Shown: positions 49,090-60,359 of the stretch, piece after piece
How positions within the stretch are numbered: position 1 is the first letter of the stretch
Layout: each line of letters starts with the position of its first letter
DNA from: an uncultured bacterium
Lineage (GTDB): Bacteria > Bacillota > Clostridia > TANB77 > CAG-508
Length of the DNA: 64,000 bases
Direction of reading: 5' to 3'
Assembly: GCA_905215935.1 (NCBI GenBank)
Contig: CAJMRY010000001.1
Span: 248,001 to 312,000 of the forward strand
The notes under the pieces: generated by a model
Told to the model about the DNA's origin: nothing
Databases searched by the model: none
Seen by the model: only the letters and a program-made list of their open reading frames with translations
Position numbers and translations under genes: made by a program

Positions 49090-49136
49090 CTCACATACAG
49101 AGGAAAACTCAAAATATTAAATGTAAGGAGAAATAT

Positions 49137-49712
49137 ATGAAATTAACAAGTCAAAAAGCATTAGAAATAATAGAAAAAGGTAGAGAAAAAGATTCTAATA
49201 TAAATTGGGTACCACATTCAATTTGTGTTGGAAATGCAGCAGGAGAAATAGCTGAAAGTTTAGGATTAGACATAGATTATGCTAAAACATTAGGTTATAT
49301 ACATGATATAGGTAAATTAATTGGAGATTTTGAAAACCATGATATGAATGGTTATAACTATATTAAAGAATTGGGATATGATGATGAATATGCAAACATC
49401 TGCTTAACTCATTCATATTTAAATAATGACGTAAACTGTACAGCAGGAGGAATACCAAGTGATATACCTTTCAGAACAGAATTTATAAAAAACCATCAAT
49501 ATACAATATATGAAAAAATCATTAATTTATGTGATTTAATGTGCAAAAGAGAAGTTATGACCATAGATAAACGACTTATAGACTTAATAATAAGAAGAGG
49601 TGCTCACACAAACACTCAATATCATGTAAAAGAAACTTACAAACTAAAACAATTTATTGATGAACAACTTGGATTTAATGTATATGATTTATTCCCACAT
49701 CTTGTAATTTAA
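49137..49712 (+). CDS. HD-domain phosphohydrolase
   Basis: 191 aa. HD metal site: VPHSICVGNAAGEIAESL (His), then GYIHDIGKLIGDFENHD (HD) and CLTHSYL, with a later NLCDLMCKREVMT. Similar to YfbR/YedJ-like small HD proteins that act on nucleotides or cyclic (di)nucleotides. RBS AAGGAG. Substrate unknown. Confidence 0.85.
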   Translation: MKLTSQKALEIIEKGREKDSNINWVPHSICVGNAAGEIAESLGLDIDYAKTLGYIHDIGKLIGDFENHDMNGYNYIKELGYDDEYANICLTHSYLNNDVNCTAGGIPSDIPFRTEFIKNHQYTIYEKIINLCDLMCKREVMTIDKRLIDLIIRRGAHTNTQYHVKETYKLKQFIDEQLGFNVYDLFPHLVI

Positions 49713-49718
49713 TCAACA

Positions 49719-49757
49719 AATAAGAAGTAATTATTGTTTATAATTACTTCTTATTTA
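49719..49757 (+). terminator. Terminator after the HD gene
   Basis: AAATAAGAAGTAATTA / TAATTACTTCTTATTT stem. Confidence 0.8.
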
Positions 49758-49931
49758 TTGATTTGCTTGTTATTACTAAATTCAGTACTATATTTATTAA
49801 TAAAACTAATAAGTTTTAAATAAATTGAATTATAGATTCTCAAATATTTTTAATGCATATTTAAAAAGAATCAAGTCTTTTAAAGTAGCTATAAAAATAG
49901 TTTTACTTCAAAATATTGATTCTTTTACTAT

Positions 49932-50813
49932 TTACCCATTTATTTGTTTTGCAACTTCTTCTGCAAAGTTTTCTTCTTTTTTCTCTATTCCTTCACCTTT
50001 TTCGAATCTTGCGAAACGAATAATTTTTGCACCTTTTGATTCAAGTAATTGCTTAATTTTCATATCTGGATTTTTTACAAAGTCTTGTTCTACTAAACAA
50101 ATTTCTCCATAAAATTTTCCAATTCTTCCTTGTACCATTTTTTCTGCTATTTCAGCTGGTTTTCCTTCATTCATAGCTTGTGCTTTTAATATTTCCATTT
50201 CTTTTTCTACTCTTTCTGCTGGTACAGATTCTCTATCTAAAAATTCTGGTTTTGCAGCAGCTATTTGCATACAAATATCTTTTGCAAGTTCACAGTTTCC
50301 ATTTTCTAATTCAACTAATACTCCTATTTTACCTTCACCATGGATGTATTTTTCTACTAAACCTGTTGATTCGAATCTAGCAAATCTTCTTATTGACATA
50401 TTTTCACCAATTGTTGCTATTTTGTTTGTTAGTACTTCTTGTACTGTTTTATCATCTTCAACGATTGATTTTGCTGTAAGTAATTCTTCTACATTACTTG
50501 GATTTGTTAAAGCAATTTGTTTTGCAACATCTGAAACGAAAGATTTAAATTCATCATTTTTTGCAACGAAATCTGTTTCTGCATTAACTTCTACAACAGC
50601 TCCTATTTTTCCATCTTCTGAAACATAAGCTTCTACTAATCCTTCTGCTGCTATTCTATCTGATTTTTTTGCAGCTTTTGCAATTCCTCTTTCTCTTAAT
50701 AATTCAGCTGCTTTTTCCATATCACCATCAGTTTCTGTTAAAACTTTTTTGCAGTCCATCATACCTGCACCTGTTTTTTCTCTTAACTCTTTTACTTGGC
50801 TTGCTGTTACCAT
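49932..50813 (-). CDS. tsf: Elongation factor Ts
   Basis: Guanine nucleotide exchange factor for EF-Tu. [25 protein letters not shown] ([12 protein letters not shown] signature), [26 protein letters not shown]. 293 aa. No in-frame CGG. 384 bp from rpsB with a terminator between, unlike the usual tight rpsB-tsf operon. Confidence 0.97.
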   Translation of the reverse strand: MVTASQVKELREKTGAGMMDCKKVLTETDGDMEKAAELLRERGIAKAAKKSDRIAAEGLVEAYVSEDGKIGAVVEVNAETDFVAKNDEFKSFVSDVAKQIALTNPSNVEELLTAKSIVEDDKTVQEVLTNKIATIGENMSIRRFARFESTGLVEKYIHGEGKIGVLVELENGNCELAKDICMQIAAAKPEFLDRESVPAERVEKEMEILKAQAMNEGKPAEIAEKMVQGRIGKFYGEICLVEQDFVKNPDMKIKQLLESKGAKIIRFARFEKGEGIEKKEENFAEEVAKQING

Positions 50814-51083
50814 TTTAATTCCTCCTTAACTTTGTATTATAAATGAATATTATTCTACATTAGTATTAATATAAAAAACATTATATACAATATTTTATAT
50901 AAGTTAAATGTATTGTAGTCTAATTATCATTATTTTAATTAGTTATACAAATATTTAAATATTATCTAAATTTAATACATACTTATATGTACTTAAATTC
51001 GATATATAAAAATATGTAAAAACAATAAACAAATATTTAAACATTGTATAAGTTTTATTACAAATTAAATTTTATATAATTTT

Positions 51084-51120
51084 AAAAAGAAGTAGAGCGA
51101 AAACAGCTCCACTCCTTTTT
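51084..51120 (-). terminator. rpsB terminator or attenuator
   Basis: Imperfect stem AAAAAGAAGTAGAGC / GCTCCACTCCTTTTT downstream of rpsB. The rest of the 50814-51197 gap is AT-rich leader sequence with no gene. Confidence 0.65.
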
Positions 51121-51197
51121 ACTTAGGTTTATATACTATAATTATTTATTTAAATTTAATTTTATTCTGATTATATTGTATCAGATTGTTATTTTTA

Positions 51198-51980
51198 TTA
51201 TTCTTCTACTGTTTCTTGTGCTACTACTTCTTCTATGCTAGTTGGTTCTTCTTCTAGATTAACATTTTCTTCATTTTCAGAATCCATATCTAAAGCTTCC
51301 CCTTGTCTTCCTTCTATAATAGCATTTGCCATTACATCTGCTATTAATTTAACTGCACGAATTGCATCATCATTTCCAGGTATAGCATAATCTACATCTT
51401 CTGGATTACAGTTTGTATCAATTAAACCTACAACTGGTATACCTAATTTTCTAGCTTCTAATATAGCTATTCTTTCTTTTTTAGGATCTACTACAAACAT
51501 AACTCCTGGCATTTCTTTCATATCTTTAATTCCACCAAGATTTTTTTGTAATTTTTCCATTTCTTTCTTTAAAAGAATTACTTCTTTTTTAGGTAATACA
51601 TCAAATGTACCGTCTTCTTGCATTGTTTCTAATTCGTTTAATCTGTCTATTCTTTTTCTTATTGTTCCAAAGTTTGTAAGCATTCCACCTAACCATCTTT
51701 GGTCAACATAGTACATTCCAGATTTTTCAGCTGCTTCTTTTACACATTCTTGTGCTTGTTTTTTAGTTCCTACAAAAAGAACTGTTTTTCCTTCTTCAGC
51801 TTGTTCTTTCATAAAGCTATACGCTTCGTCTAATTTTTTAGATGTCTTTTGTAAATCGATTATATGGATACCATTTCTAGCTTGGAATATATATTCAGCC
51901 ATTTTAGGATCCCATCTTCTTGTTTGATGTCCAAAGTGAACACCTGCTTCTAGTAATTGTTTCATTGCAACTACTGCCAT
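51198..51980 (-). CDS. rpsB: 30S ribosomal protein S2
   Basis: [55 protein letters not shown]. About 260 aa with an acidic C-terminal tail ([24 protein letters not shown]). Start chosen at the ATG after AGGAGGAA, two codons inside the longer frame. No in-frame CGG. Confidence 0.97.
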   Translation of the reverse strand: MAVVAMKQLLEAGVHFGHQTRRWDPKMAEYIFQARNGIHIIDLQKTSKKLDEAYSFMKEQAEEGKTVLFVGTKKQAQECVKEAAEKSGMYYVDQRWLGGMLTNFGTIRKRIDRLNELETMQEDGTFDVLPKKEVILLKKEMEKLQKNLGGIKDMKEMPGVMFVVDPKKERIAILEARKLGIPVVGLIDTNCNPEDVDYAIPGNDDAIRAVKLIADVMANAIIEGRQGEALDMDSENEENVNLEEEPTSIEEVVAQETVEE

Positions 51981-52009
51981 TTTCAATTCCTCCTTTTAGT
52001 TATTACCTC

Positions 52010-52083
52010 CATAAAGACTACTAACGTTTAAAAAGACTTTTGACTTTTAGTCTTAAAGCACTCTTTTTAAGCTCATCTTTATG
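52010..52083 (-). promoter_or_regulatory. Candidate structured rpsB leader
   Basis: In the rpsB 5' untranslated region CATAAAGA (rc of 52076-52083) pairs with TCTTTATG (rc of 52010-52017), enclosing CTTAAA/TTTAAG and AAGACT/AGTCTT stems. This may be an S2-type autoregulatory leader; not verified by comparison. The rest of 51981-52319 is AT-rich with no gene. Confidence 0.4.
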
Positions 52084-52319
52084 TGTGTTTTTTAACGTTA
52101 ACTATTTTAACATACATTTGGCTATAAATCAATACTTTGTTTAACTTTTTTAAATTTTGTTACAGGATAACACTTTAACATTGCATGAGTAGTCAAAGCA
52201 CCCATTAACTAGTAACATTTTGTTTTCAATAATATATATAGTATAAAAGTAACCATAACTAAAAGTAAATCATAACATAATATAAAAATTATGTTATGAT
52301 TTATTACAGAAATATTTAT

Positions 52320-54408
52320 CTATTTTTTACTTGCTCTTTTACTTTTTCTTCCCTTTTTCTTAGTTGTTTTCTTTGCTTTTGGCTCTGCCACTTTATCTAA
52401 TGCTTCATCTTTTTCTTTTGGCTCCCATTTTTCTCCTATTTTTGGCTTGTTCCATGATATATAGTTACAAGAATCTGGATTATTTTCACATATATAATAA
52501 TTTCTTTTTCTTTTTGTTTTTCTTACTTGTACCTTACTACCACACACAGGACATGGAACATCAATTGTCTCTACTATAGGTTTTGCATTTTTACATTCTG
52601 GAAATCCGAGGACAAGCTAAAAATTTTCCATACCTGCCATACTTTATTACCATCATTCTTCCACATTTATCACATGGTACATTTGATACTTCATCTTTTA
52701 TCTCAACATGTTCTAAGTCTTTTTCTGCTTTTTCTAATACAATAGCAAAAGGGTCATAAAAATCTTTAATTATTTTTTTCCACTGAACCTTTCCTTCTGC
52801 AATTTGATCAAACTCATCTTCTATTTGTGCTGTAAATTCTACATTTACTATATCTGTAAAATTCTCTGTAAGTAATTTATTAACAATTTTTCCTAAATCT
52901 GTTGGTTTTAACTTCTTTTGCTCTTTTTCTATATATCTTCTTTCTAAAATAGTAGTAATTGTTGGTGAATATGTACTAGGACGTCCTATTCCTTTTTCCT
53001 CTAGTGCCTTAACTAAACTTGCTTCTGTATATCTAGGTGGTGGCTCTGTAAAACTCTGTTTTGTTTCTATTTTTTTATTTATTACTTCTTGTTTTATCTC
53101 TAATTCTGGAATATTTTCCCCTTCTTCATCTTCTTCTGTTTCTTGTATTTCCACATATAGAGTCATAAATCCTTTAAACTTCAAGATTTGACCATTTGCC
53201 TTAAATATATAGTTATTTGCTAAAATATTAACAGATACAGTATCATATATGGCAGATGACATTTGACTTGCAATAAATCTATTATATATTAATCTATATA
53301 ATTTATATTGATCATTTGTTAATGAATCTTTTACTTTCTCTGGAGTTAAATCAATATAAGTTGGTCTTATTGCCTCATGAGCATCTTGTGAATTATCTTT
53401 TGTTTTATAATATCTATTTTCATAGAAGCTTTCTCCATACTTATTTACAATATGCTCTTTCGCCATGCTTCTTGCTTCTTCAGAAATTCTTGTAGAATCT
53501 GTTCTCATGTATGTAATTAAACCAACTGTACCTTTTCCCTCTACTTTTACACCTTCATAAAGCCCTTGTGCAATAGACATTGTCTTCTTTAATGTAAATC
53601 CTAATTTTCTTGAAGCCTCTTGTTGCATTGTACTTGTTGTAAATGGTGGACTTGGATTTCTCTTTTTTTGACTCTTTTTTACATCATCTACAATAAACTT
53701 ACTATTTTCGATACCTTTTAGAATACTATCTACTTCTTCTTTAGAATGTATTTCTAATTTTTTACCATTTATTCCGTAAAACTTTGCTTTAAAACTTTGC
53801 TTACTTTTTTCTTCTAATAAATTAGCATATATGCTCCAATATTCTTCTGGTTTAAATTCTTCTATTTCATTTTCTCTATCTACTATTAATTTCACTGCCA
53901 CAGATTGAACTCTACCAGCAGATAATCCTCTTTTAACTTTTTTCCATAAAATTGGACTTATTTTATAACCAACAATTCTATCTAAAACTCTTCTAGCTTG
54001 TTGAGCATCTGTTAAATTTTTATCTATTTTTCTAGGATTTTTAATTGAAGATTGTACTGTCTCTTTAGTTATTTCATTAAAAGTTACTCTACATACACTA
54101 TCTTCTGGTATATCTAAAATATGAGCTAAATGCCATGCAATTGCCTCACCTTCACGGTCGGGGTCAGTTGCGAGATACACTTTTTTTGCATTTTTAGCTT
54201 CTTTTTTAAGACTCTTAATTAAATCTCCCTTTCCTCTAATATTAATATATTCTGGTTCAAAATTGTGTTCTATATCTACACCTAATTTTGATTTTGGTAA
54301 ATCTCTTATATGTCCCATAGATGCTAATACCTTAGTACTACCACCTAGAAACTTTTTTATAGTATTTGCTTTAGCAGGTGATTCCACTATAATTAACTTA
54401 TCTGCCAT
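52320..54408 (-). CDS. topA: DNA topoisomerase I with one CGGA four-base site
   Basis: Relaxes negative supercoils. TOPRIM domain (LIIVESPAKANTIKKFLGG, ATDPDREGEAIAWHLA), catalytic Tyr motif GLITYMRTDSTRISEEA, ALEEKGIGRPSTYSPT, then two C-terminal Cys-rich zinc ribbons. The first ribbon, [29 protein letters not shown], is completed only by reading CGGA as Gly ([10 protein letters not shown]). The second has CPVCGSKV and CENNPDSCNYI, then a Lys-rich tail. About 695 aa; span 3n+1. GGAGATAG RBS. Confidence 0.93.
52605..52608 (-). other. CGGA read as Gly (site 9, TopA zinc ribbon)
   Basis: Preceding codon CCT. Restores [16 protein letters not shown], adding the fourth zinc ligand Cys. Confidence 0.88.
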
Positions 54409-54547
54409 TACTATCTCCTTCTTTTTTATAAAACTATACCTATGTATTCTAGACTAAATGTAATTTTTTTGCAATAGCTAAATTTAAAATTTTTCTCAAA
54501 CCATTACCATTTGTTATTATTCACAGCCTATTTAAAGGTACATACTA

Positions 54548-54614
54548 GCCTAGTTAATTGTTTGATATATATTTTTTAGGTTTTAAAAAATATATATCAA
54601 ACAATTAACTAGGC
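54548..54614. repeat. Palindromic intergenic element, copy 2
   Basis: 31-bp perfect inverted repeat (54548-54578 and 54584-54614) with a 5-nt loop, within CATACTAGC and GCGGTAACATTATC flanks. The arms differ from copy 1 at 1147-1308 but the flanks match, so symmetry is maintained while sequence changes. The rest of the 54409-54728 gap holds no gene. Confidence 0.8.
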
Positions 54615-54728
54615 GGTAACATTATCACTAAAAAATAAATAGCAACACTTGCTAATGTATGCTTCAACATTAGCTCTTATAAAAGAGTGGTAAATCGTAA
54701 CAATAGAATGTCAAAGTTTATCAAAAAA

Positions 54729-55046
54729 TCACAAAATCCTCATATCTTCTAACACATCATGAACCGCTACAGGAGTTACTTTATTCCTTTTTAATATTTC
54801 TAATATATTATCTACTTTTTCTTCTGTATCTACTATATTACTAAATTCTTTAGTCTCCACTTTCATATTCTTCCCATCTGTCTCCTTTTTTACAACTTGC
54901 ATTCCATATGACATGTTTTTATCATCTAACTTTAAACAATCCTGTGTTTTATAATATGTTAGATGAATCTTAAACTCACTATCAAATTCATTATAATCAT
55001 CCTTATCGATTATAGTATCTCCATAAAATTCTCTTAAGTTTTTCAT
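54729..55046 (-). CDS. Small conserved protein (DUF6514-like)
   Basis: About 105 aa. The start used is the ATG after GAGGTG; upstream in-frame codons lack an RBS. Sequence LREFYGDTIIDKDDYNEFDSEFKIHLTYYKT, then YGMQVVKKETDGKNMKVETKEFSNIVDTEEKVDNILEILKRN. Resembles a small clostridial family I recall as DUF6514; identification tentative. No CGGN in frame. Confidence 0.55.
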   Translation of the reverse strand: MKNLREFYGDTIIDKDDYNEFDSEFKIHLTYYKTQDCLKLDDKNMSYGMQVVKKETDGKNMKVETKEFSNIVDTEEKVDNILEILKRNKVTPVAVHDVLEDMRIL

Positions 55047-55252
55047 TTTTTTGCACCTCATTAGTAAAATATTATGGTGATACTATATACCACTAAAACC
55101 TTTATATCAAGCGTTTTTGCATGCCATATTTTTTGGTATTTCTATAGTTTTCGACAAAGAATTATTATATTTTTTTACTATCGACAACATTTTTAGTGAT
55201 TTTTTGATTTGTAATAATATCTTATAGAAACTGTAAAATGTTTGAAATAAAT

Positions 55253-56369
55253 CTATTTCAAACATTTTTCTATCTCTTCATATATCTTATCTTCAACATT
55301 ATAAATAGCCATTTTTCTAGCATTTTCTCCCATTTTAATTAAGTTTTGTTTATCACTTATCATTTCATTAATTGTATTAGATAAATTTTCACTATTTAAT
55401 TCTTCATTTAATATTACCTTTGCTGCTCCCTCTTTTTCAAATACTCTTGCATTATCTTCTTGTCTATTTGCAGACATACTTGGAAGTGGAATAAATATAG
55501 CAGGTTTTCCGTGCTAAAGCGATTTCTGTTAATGTCATTGCTCCACTTCTTGATACAATAACATCTGCTAGATTCATAACTTCTTCCATATTATATATGT
55601 ATGGTACTATTTTTACCCCTTCTATATTGTCAATGTTTATGTTTTCCTCTTCTAAACTTTTCTTAATAATTTTATATTGTTCTGGACCTGCTGCCCATAC
55701 AATTTGAAAATTATTACATTTCTTATTTTTTATTGTATCTAAAATAGCATTATTAATAACTCTAGCACCTTGACTTCCACCAAATACTAAAACAATTGGC
55801 AAATCTTCTTTTAAATTTAAATCTAATCTCATTTGTTTTTTCTGCTCATCAGTTAATTTTATTCCTTTCATTTTAGTTGGAGTACCTGTTACTACTATAT
55901 TTTTCGCTTTGTTTAACTTTTCCTTTGCTTCTTCAAACCCAACTAAAATTGTATCAACCTTTTTAGATAACATTCTTATTGCAAGTCCTGGATAAGCATT
56001 ACTTTCATGTAATAAAGTAGGAATTTTGTTTTTATGTGCAGCAGTAATTACTGCACCACATATATATCCACCTGTTCCGATTACTATATCTGGTTTAATT
56101 TCTTCCACGATTTTCTTTGCTTGTTTAAAACCTTTCATAGTTTTTATCATTTTTTTTAAATTTTCTACACTAATACTTTTACTAAATCCATAAGCTTCTA
56201 TTTTCTTCAATTTATACCCACTTCTTGGAACTAAATCATTTTCTAATCCTCTATCTGTACCTATAAAGATTATCTCAGCATCTTTATTTTTTTCTTTTAT
56301 TTTGTTTGCAATTGATAACCCTGGATTAATATGTCCTGCTGTACCAGCAGCTGCTATAATCACTTTCAT
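55253..56369 (-). CDS. murG: MurG glycosyltransferase with one CGGA four-base site
   Basis: Adds GlcNAc to lipid I, forming lipid II, at the inner membrane face. MKVIIAAAGTAGHINPG (GGTxGHxxP-type motif), GTGGYICG, FGGSQGARVIN, and the UDP-site SRSGAMTLTEIALA-G-KPAIFIPLP. The last segment requires CGGA to be read as Gly. The conventional frame ends within the UDP-binding helix. Start at the ATG after GGGGGAG. Span 3n+1 over the full frame. About 371 aa. Confidence 0.93.
55508..55511 (-). other. CGGA read as Gly (site 10, MurG)
   Basis: Preceding codon GCA. Restores LTEIALA-G-KPAIFIPLP. Confidence 0.88.
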
Positions 56370-56489
56370 ATATAATCTCCCCCTTTTACACCATTTATTA
56401 TTAAAATGATGTAAATACAATATTAAGATTTCCTTATATTATATTTACATCTTTCGCTTAATATTTTAATACTTTATTAAAATTATATT

Positions 56490-57651
56490 TTAAACTCTGG
56501 AACCAGCCCTTGATATATTAAGTAAAACACCACAACTACACAGTAAGATCAAAAGTGCCGTTCCACCATAACTAAAGAAAGGTAGTGGCATACCTGTTGT
56601 TGGTATAGATGCTGTTACAACTGCTATGTTTATTATCACTTGAACAGCAACTAAAGCTGTAACACCAACTGCAATTAAACTACCAAACATATCTGGTGCC
56701 TTCATTGCAATTAATATTCCTCTCCATATAAAAATTGCAAATAATATAATTACTACTAAGCATCCAATAAAACCTAACTCTTCTGATAATATTGAAAATA
56801 TAAAATCATTGTGTGGTTCTGGTATGTATAAGTATTTTTGCTTACTCTCTCCCAATCCTACACCAAACAAACCTCCTGAACCAATAGCATATAAACTTTG
56901 TACAACTTGATATCCTGTACCTTGTGCATCTGCCCACGGATCAAAAAATGTTGCAATTCTGTCTAATCTGAATCCACCTTTTCCCGTCATTTGCAATATC
57001 CCTAATAGTCCGAAATACTCCGACTTATTCCGTACACCTCCGCTTACTGCAAAATGTAAAACTCTTGCTCCTGCCATAAGCATCATTACAGATGTAATAC
57101 TTACAATTACTAATGATACACTAAGGTGATTTTGAACTAAGAATAATATTCCAACAGGCGGTACCAAAAATAAAAATGGCTTTACAAAACCTTTAAAAAA
57201 GCTTTTTAAATCATCTTTATGATCTGATAAATACCCGGGCATAAAATATAATTAAACCTATTTTAGTAATTTCCGATGGTTGAAATTGTCCAAATCCCAG
57301 ATTGATCCATCTTGTAGCACCTTTTACGCTTCTACCTATTCCAGGAACAACTACTAATAAAAGAATTGCCCATGAAACAAAATAAATCATCCAATAATAT
57401 TTTTTATAAAATCTATAATCAATTTTTGATATTATAAACATTAAAGCAATTCCAAGTACTGCAAATCCCGCCTGTTTTTTTACAAATGCATAACTATCAT
57501 TTTCACTTGCAAGTGCAGAAGGAGCACTTGCAGAAAGAACCATTATAATTCCTAATGCCAATAATAAAAGTATAGTTATACATAGTAAGAAATCAAATTG
57601 ATTATTAACAAATTTTGATACCTTTTTTACTTTATTCGGTTTCTTTTGCAT
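56490..57651 (-). CDS. ftsW: FtsW/SpoVE SEDS glycosyltransferase with four four-base sites
   Basis: Polymerises lipid II at the septum. About 382 aa, about 10 membrane segments; landmarks WINLGFGQFQPSEITKIG, DRIATFFDPWADAQGTGYQ, GGLFGVGLG, EPHNDFIFSILSEELG, GMPLPFFSYGGTALL. One CGGG restores IIFYA-G-YLSDHKDD. Three CGGA within 24 bases cancel: zero-frame GGVRNKSEYFGLLG places charges in a membrane segment, while the decoded GGV-G-IS-G-VF-G-LLGILQ is hydrophobic. Two CGGs there become in-frame only after the preceding shift. Span 3n+1 fits 4 sites. Confidence 0.9.
57009..57032 (-). other. Three CGGA sites in series (sites 11-13, FtsW)
   Basis: At 57029-57032, 57019-57022 and 57009-57012. Preceding codons GTA, AGT and TTT. 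Together they keep the frame but replace VRNKSEYFG with VGISGVFG, a much better membrane segment. Confidence 0.8.
57234..57237 (-). other. CGGG read as Gly (site 14, FtsW)
   Basis: Preceding codon GCC. Restores LIIFYA-G-YLSDHKDDLK. Confidence 0.88.
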
Positions 57652-57673
57652 TTGTAACCTCCTACTTAAAAAA

Positions 57674-57769
57674 TGTCAAAAGGGACGGGTTAAAATGACA
57701 ATTTTTTCTTAATTTAAAATATCTATTAAAGTTTTTAAAAATTGTCATTTTACCCCGTCCCTTTTGACA
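57674..57769. repeat. Inverted repeat with TGTCAAAAGGGACGGG ends
   Basis: 33-bp arms (57674-57706; 57736-57769) with one mismatch and a 29-nt AT loop. TGTCAAAAGGGACGGGGT resembles a short intergenic palindrome I recall from other clostridia; it may act as a terminator between mraY and ftsW. It occupies the place where murD usually lies. Confidence 0.75.
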
Positions 57770-57783
57770 CCTTTTGACATTTT

Positions 57784-58761
57784 TTAAATAACATTAATTC
57801 CTATAACACATAAAATGAGTGTTATTATACTAAAGACTGAAACTACTTTATTTTCACTCCATCCACATAATTCAAAGTGATGATGTATTGGTGCCATTTT
57901 AAATATTCTTTTTCCAGTTTTTCTAAAATATGTAACTTGCAACATTACAGATAACGTTTCTATTACTGGAATAAGAGCGACAATTATTAATATAATAGGC
58001 ATCTTTAAGTATAGAGCTATTCCTGCAATTGCTCCCCCAAGAAGTAGAGAACCAGTATCTCCCATAAATACTTTAGCAGGATGTAAATTAAATAATAAAA
58101 ATCCTAAACAACTACCTACAAGACATGCGCCAACAATAACAATTTCTTTAACACCTAATATAATTCCAACAACTGTAAAAAATGCTAATATTATAGTAGT
58201 TACTGTTGTAGACAATCCGTCTATACCATCTGTTAAATTAACTGCATTTGTTGTTCCAAGTAAAACAAAAATTGCAAATGGTATGTATAGCCATATAGGC
58301 ATATTAATGTATGTTTTTAAGAATGGTATATATGTATCTGTTCCTATCTTTAATACATTTGTTAAAAATAAAGTATAAGCCACTGCAATAATTAATAATC
58401 CAAGCATTTTATAAATTGGCTTTAACCCTTTTGTGTTTTTTAATACTAACTTCTTAAAATCGTCTACAAATCCTACTAACCCAAATCCAATTGTAACAAA
58501 TAATAATGGTAATATATTTTTAGCAACATTTATTTCTGTTTTTGAATAATCGATATATAAAAATGTACATACTATAAAAATTGCTGTTGCAATAATTATT
58601 CCACCCATTGTTGGTGTTCCCTGTTTTTTTAAATGTGACTGAGGCCCGTCATCTCTTTCTATCTGACCCACTTTTAATCTTCTTAATATTGGTATTATAA
58701 TTAATCCAAGTATTGTACTTATTGCGAAAGAAAGCAATACTACTTTTATATGAAATTCCAT
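57784..58761 (-). CDS. mraY: Phospho-MurNAc-pentapeptide transferase
   Basis: Makes lipid I on undecaprenyl phosphate. 325 aa, about 10 helices. LKKQGTPTMGGI; NAVNLTDGIDGLS (catalytic Asp); AKVFMGDTGSLLLGG; MAPIHHHFELCGWSENKVV. No in-frame CGG: the GAC-GGA, GAC-GGG sites span codons. 22 bp from murE. Confidence 0.97.
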   Translation of the reverse strand: MEFHIKVVLLSFAISTILGLIIIPILRRLKVGQIERDDGPQSHLKKQGTPTMGGIIIATAIFIVCTFLYIDYSKTEINVAKNILPLLFVTIGFGLVGFVDDFKKLVLKNTKGLKPIYKMLGLLIIAVAYTLFLTNVLKIGTDTYIPFLKTYINMPIWLYIPFAIFVLLGTTNAVNLTDGIDGLSTTVTTIILAFFTVVGIILGVKEIVIVGACLVGSCLGFLLFNLHPAKVFMGDTGSLLLGGAIAGIALYLKMPIILIIVALIPVIETLSVMLQVTYFRKTGKRIFKMAPIHHHFELCGWSENKVVSVFSIITLILCVIGINVI

Positions 58762-58782
58762 CTCTTCCTCCTAATTTTGTAT

Positions 58783-60260
58783 TTATTTTTGTTCATCAAT
58801 AATTTCTTTTATTATTTCTTTTTCATCAAAAGGATATTTTTCATGCCCTATTATTTGATAAGTTTCATGTCCCTTACCTGCTAAGACTACTATATCATTT
58901 TTCTTAGCTATTTGTACTGCATGCTTCATTGCTTCAATTCTATCTACAATACATACATATTTTCCGTTAGTCTTTTTTATTCCTTCTTCAATTTGATTAA
59001 CTATTTTCTCTGGATCTTCTGTACGTGGGTTATCAGATGTAATGATTGTATAGTCTGCAATTCTTCCAGATATTTCTCCCATAATAGCACGTTTACCTGA
59101 GTCTCTATCTCCACCACATCCAAATAAAGAAATTACTTTTCCTCTTGTATATGATTTAACTGCATTTAGAATGTTCTCTAAACTCTCTGGAGAATGTGCA
59201 TAATCTATCATTATTGTAAGTTCTTTTTTATTATCTACAAGTTCACTTCTTCCTGGAACTCTTACTTCTAATAATGCTTCTTTTATATTTTCTGGACTGC
59301 ATCCAAGTTTTAAACCTATAGATATTGCAGCTAGTGAATTATATACACTAAATCTTCCTGGTATAAATGTTTTTACTCTTTCATTTCTTGTTCCTAATTT
59401 AACTTTAAAATCTACATATGAATTTGTGATTGTTATATCTTTTGCTAAAAAATTGCAATAATTATCAATACCATAAGTAATTATATCATTATCTGGAAGC
59501 AATTTTGGAATTTTAGCTGTATGTAAATCATCAGCATTAACATATCCAGTTTTACACATTTTAAATAATTTTAATTTAGAATTAAAATAATCCTCCATAT
59601 TCGGATGTTCTTTTTCGCTTATATGATCTTCTGAAAAATTAGTAAATACTGCAATATCGAACTGGCATCCATCTACTCTATGTAATTTTAAACTTTGTGA
59701 AGAAACTTCCATTACTATTGCTTCACAACCTTCATCAACCATTTGTCTAAACATCCTTTGTAATTTTAAACTCTCTGGAGTTGTTCTATCACTATCTTCT
59801 AATTTTTTATCTCCTATATAACATGCAATTGTTCCAATTAATCCGTACTTTTTTTCCTTCTTTTTCTAAAATTGCTTTTGTCATAAAAGAAGTAGTAGTC
59901 TTTCCTTTTGTTCCGGTTATTCCTATTAATTTAACTTTTTTAGATGGGTTTTTATAAAAATTACATGCGCAAATTGCTAATGCGTGTCTTGTATTATCAG
60001 ATAGTACTATTGTTACATCTTCTGGAATTTCTTTTATAAGTTTTTTATCTATATCTGTTCCGAGCAAGTATTACTTTTGCTCCTTTAGAAATAGCATCTT
60101 TTATATAGTCATGTCCGTCTAAATCAAATCCCTTTATGGCAACAAACATATCACCTTTACCTATATTTCTTGAATCACTATCTAAGTTATTTATATCTAT
60201 ATCTAATGAACCTTTTAACTTTAATCCTTCTAATCCTGCTAATACTTTTTTTAATTCCAT
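58783..60260 (-). CDS. murE: MurE ligase with two CGGA four-base sites
   Basis: UDP-MurNAc-tripeptide synthetase. Conventional reading gives three pieces. Joined: [22 protein letters not shown], then ATP loop [72 protein letters not shown] and [11 protein letters not shown]. DNPRxEDP is the motif of the meso-diaminopimelate-type MurE. Span 3n+2 fits two sites. Starts with an AGGAGAGA RBS. Confidence 0.93.
59842..59845 (-). other. CGGA read as Gly (site 15, MurE)
   Basis: Preceding codon GTA. Restores [17 protein letters not shown]. Confidence 0.9.
60059..60062 (-). other. CGGA read as Gly (site 16, MurE)
   Basis: Preceding codon GCT. Restores [17 protein letters not shown]. Confidence 0.88.
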
Positions 60261-60359
60261 AGATTTCTCTCCTTACATTTATAATTTCGCAAATATATTA
60301 TATAACTAAATTTTAGTTTTGTATAGAAATTTTTGGTTTATTTTTCAATTTATTAACCA

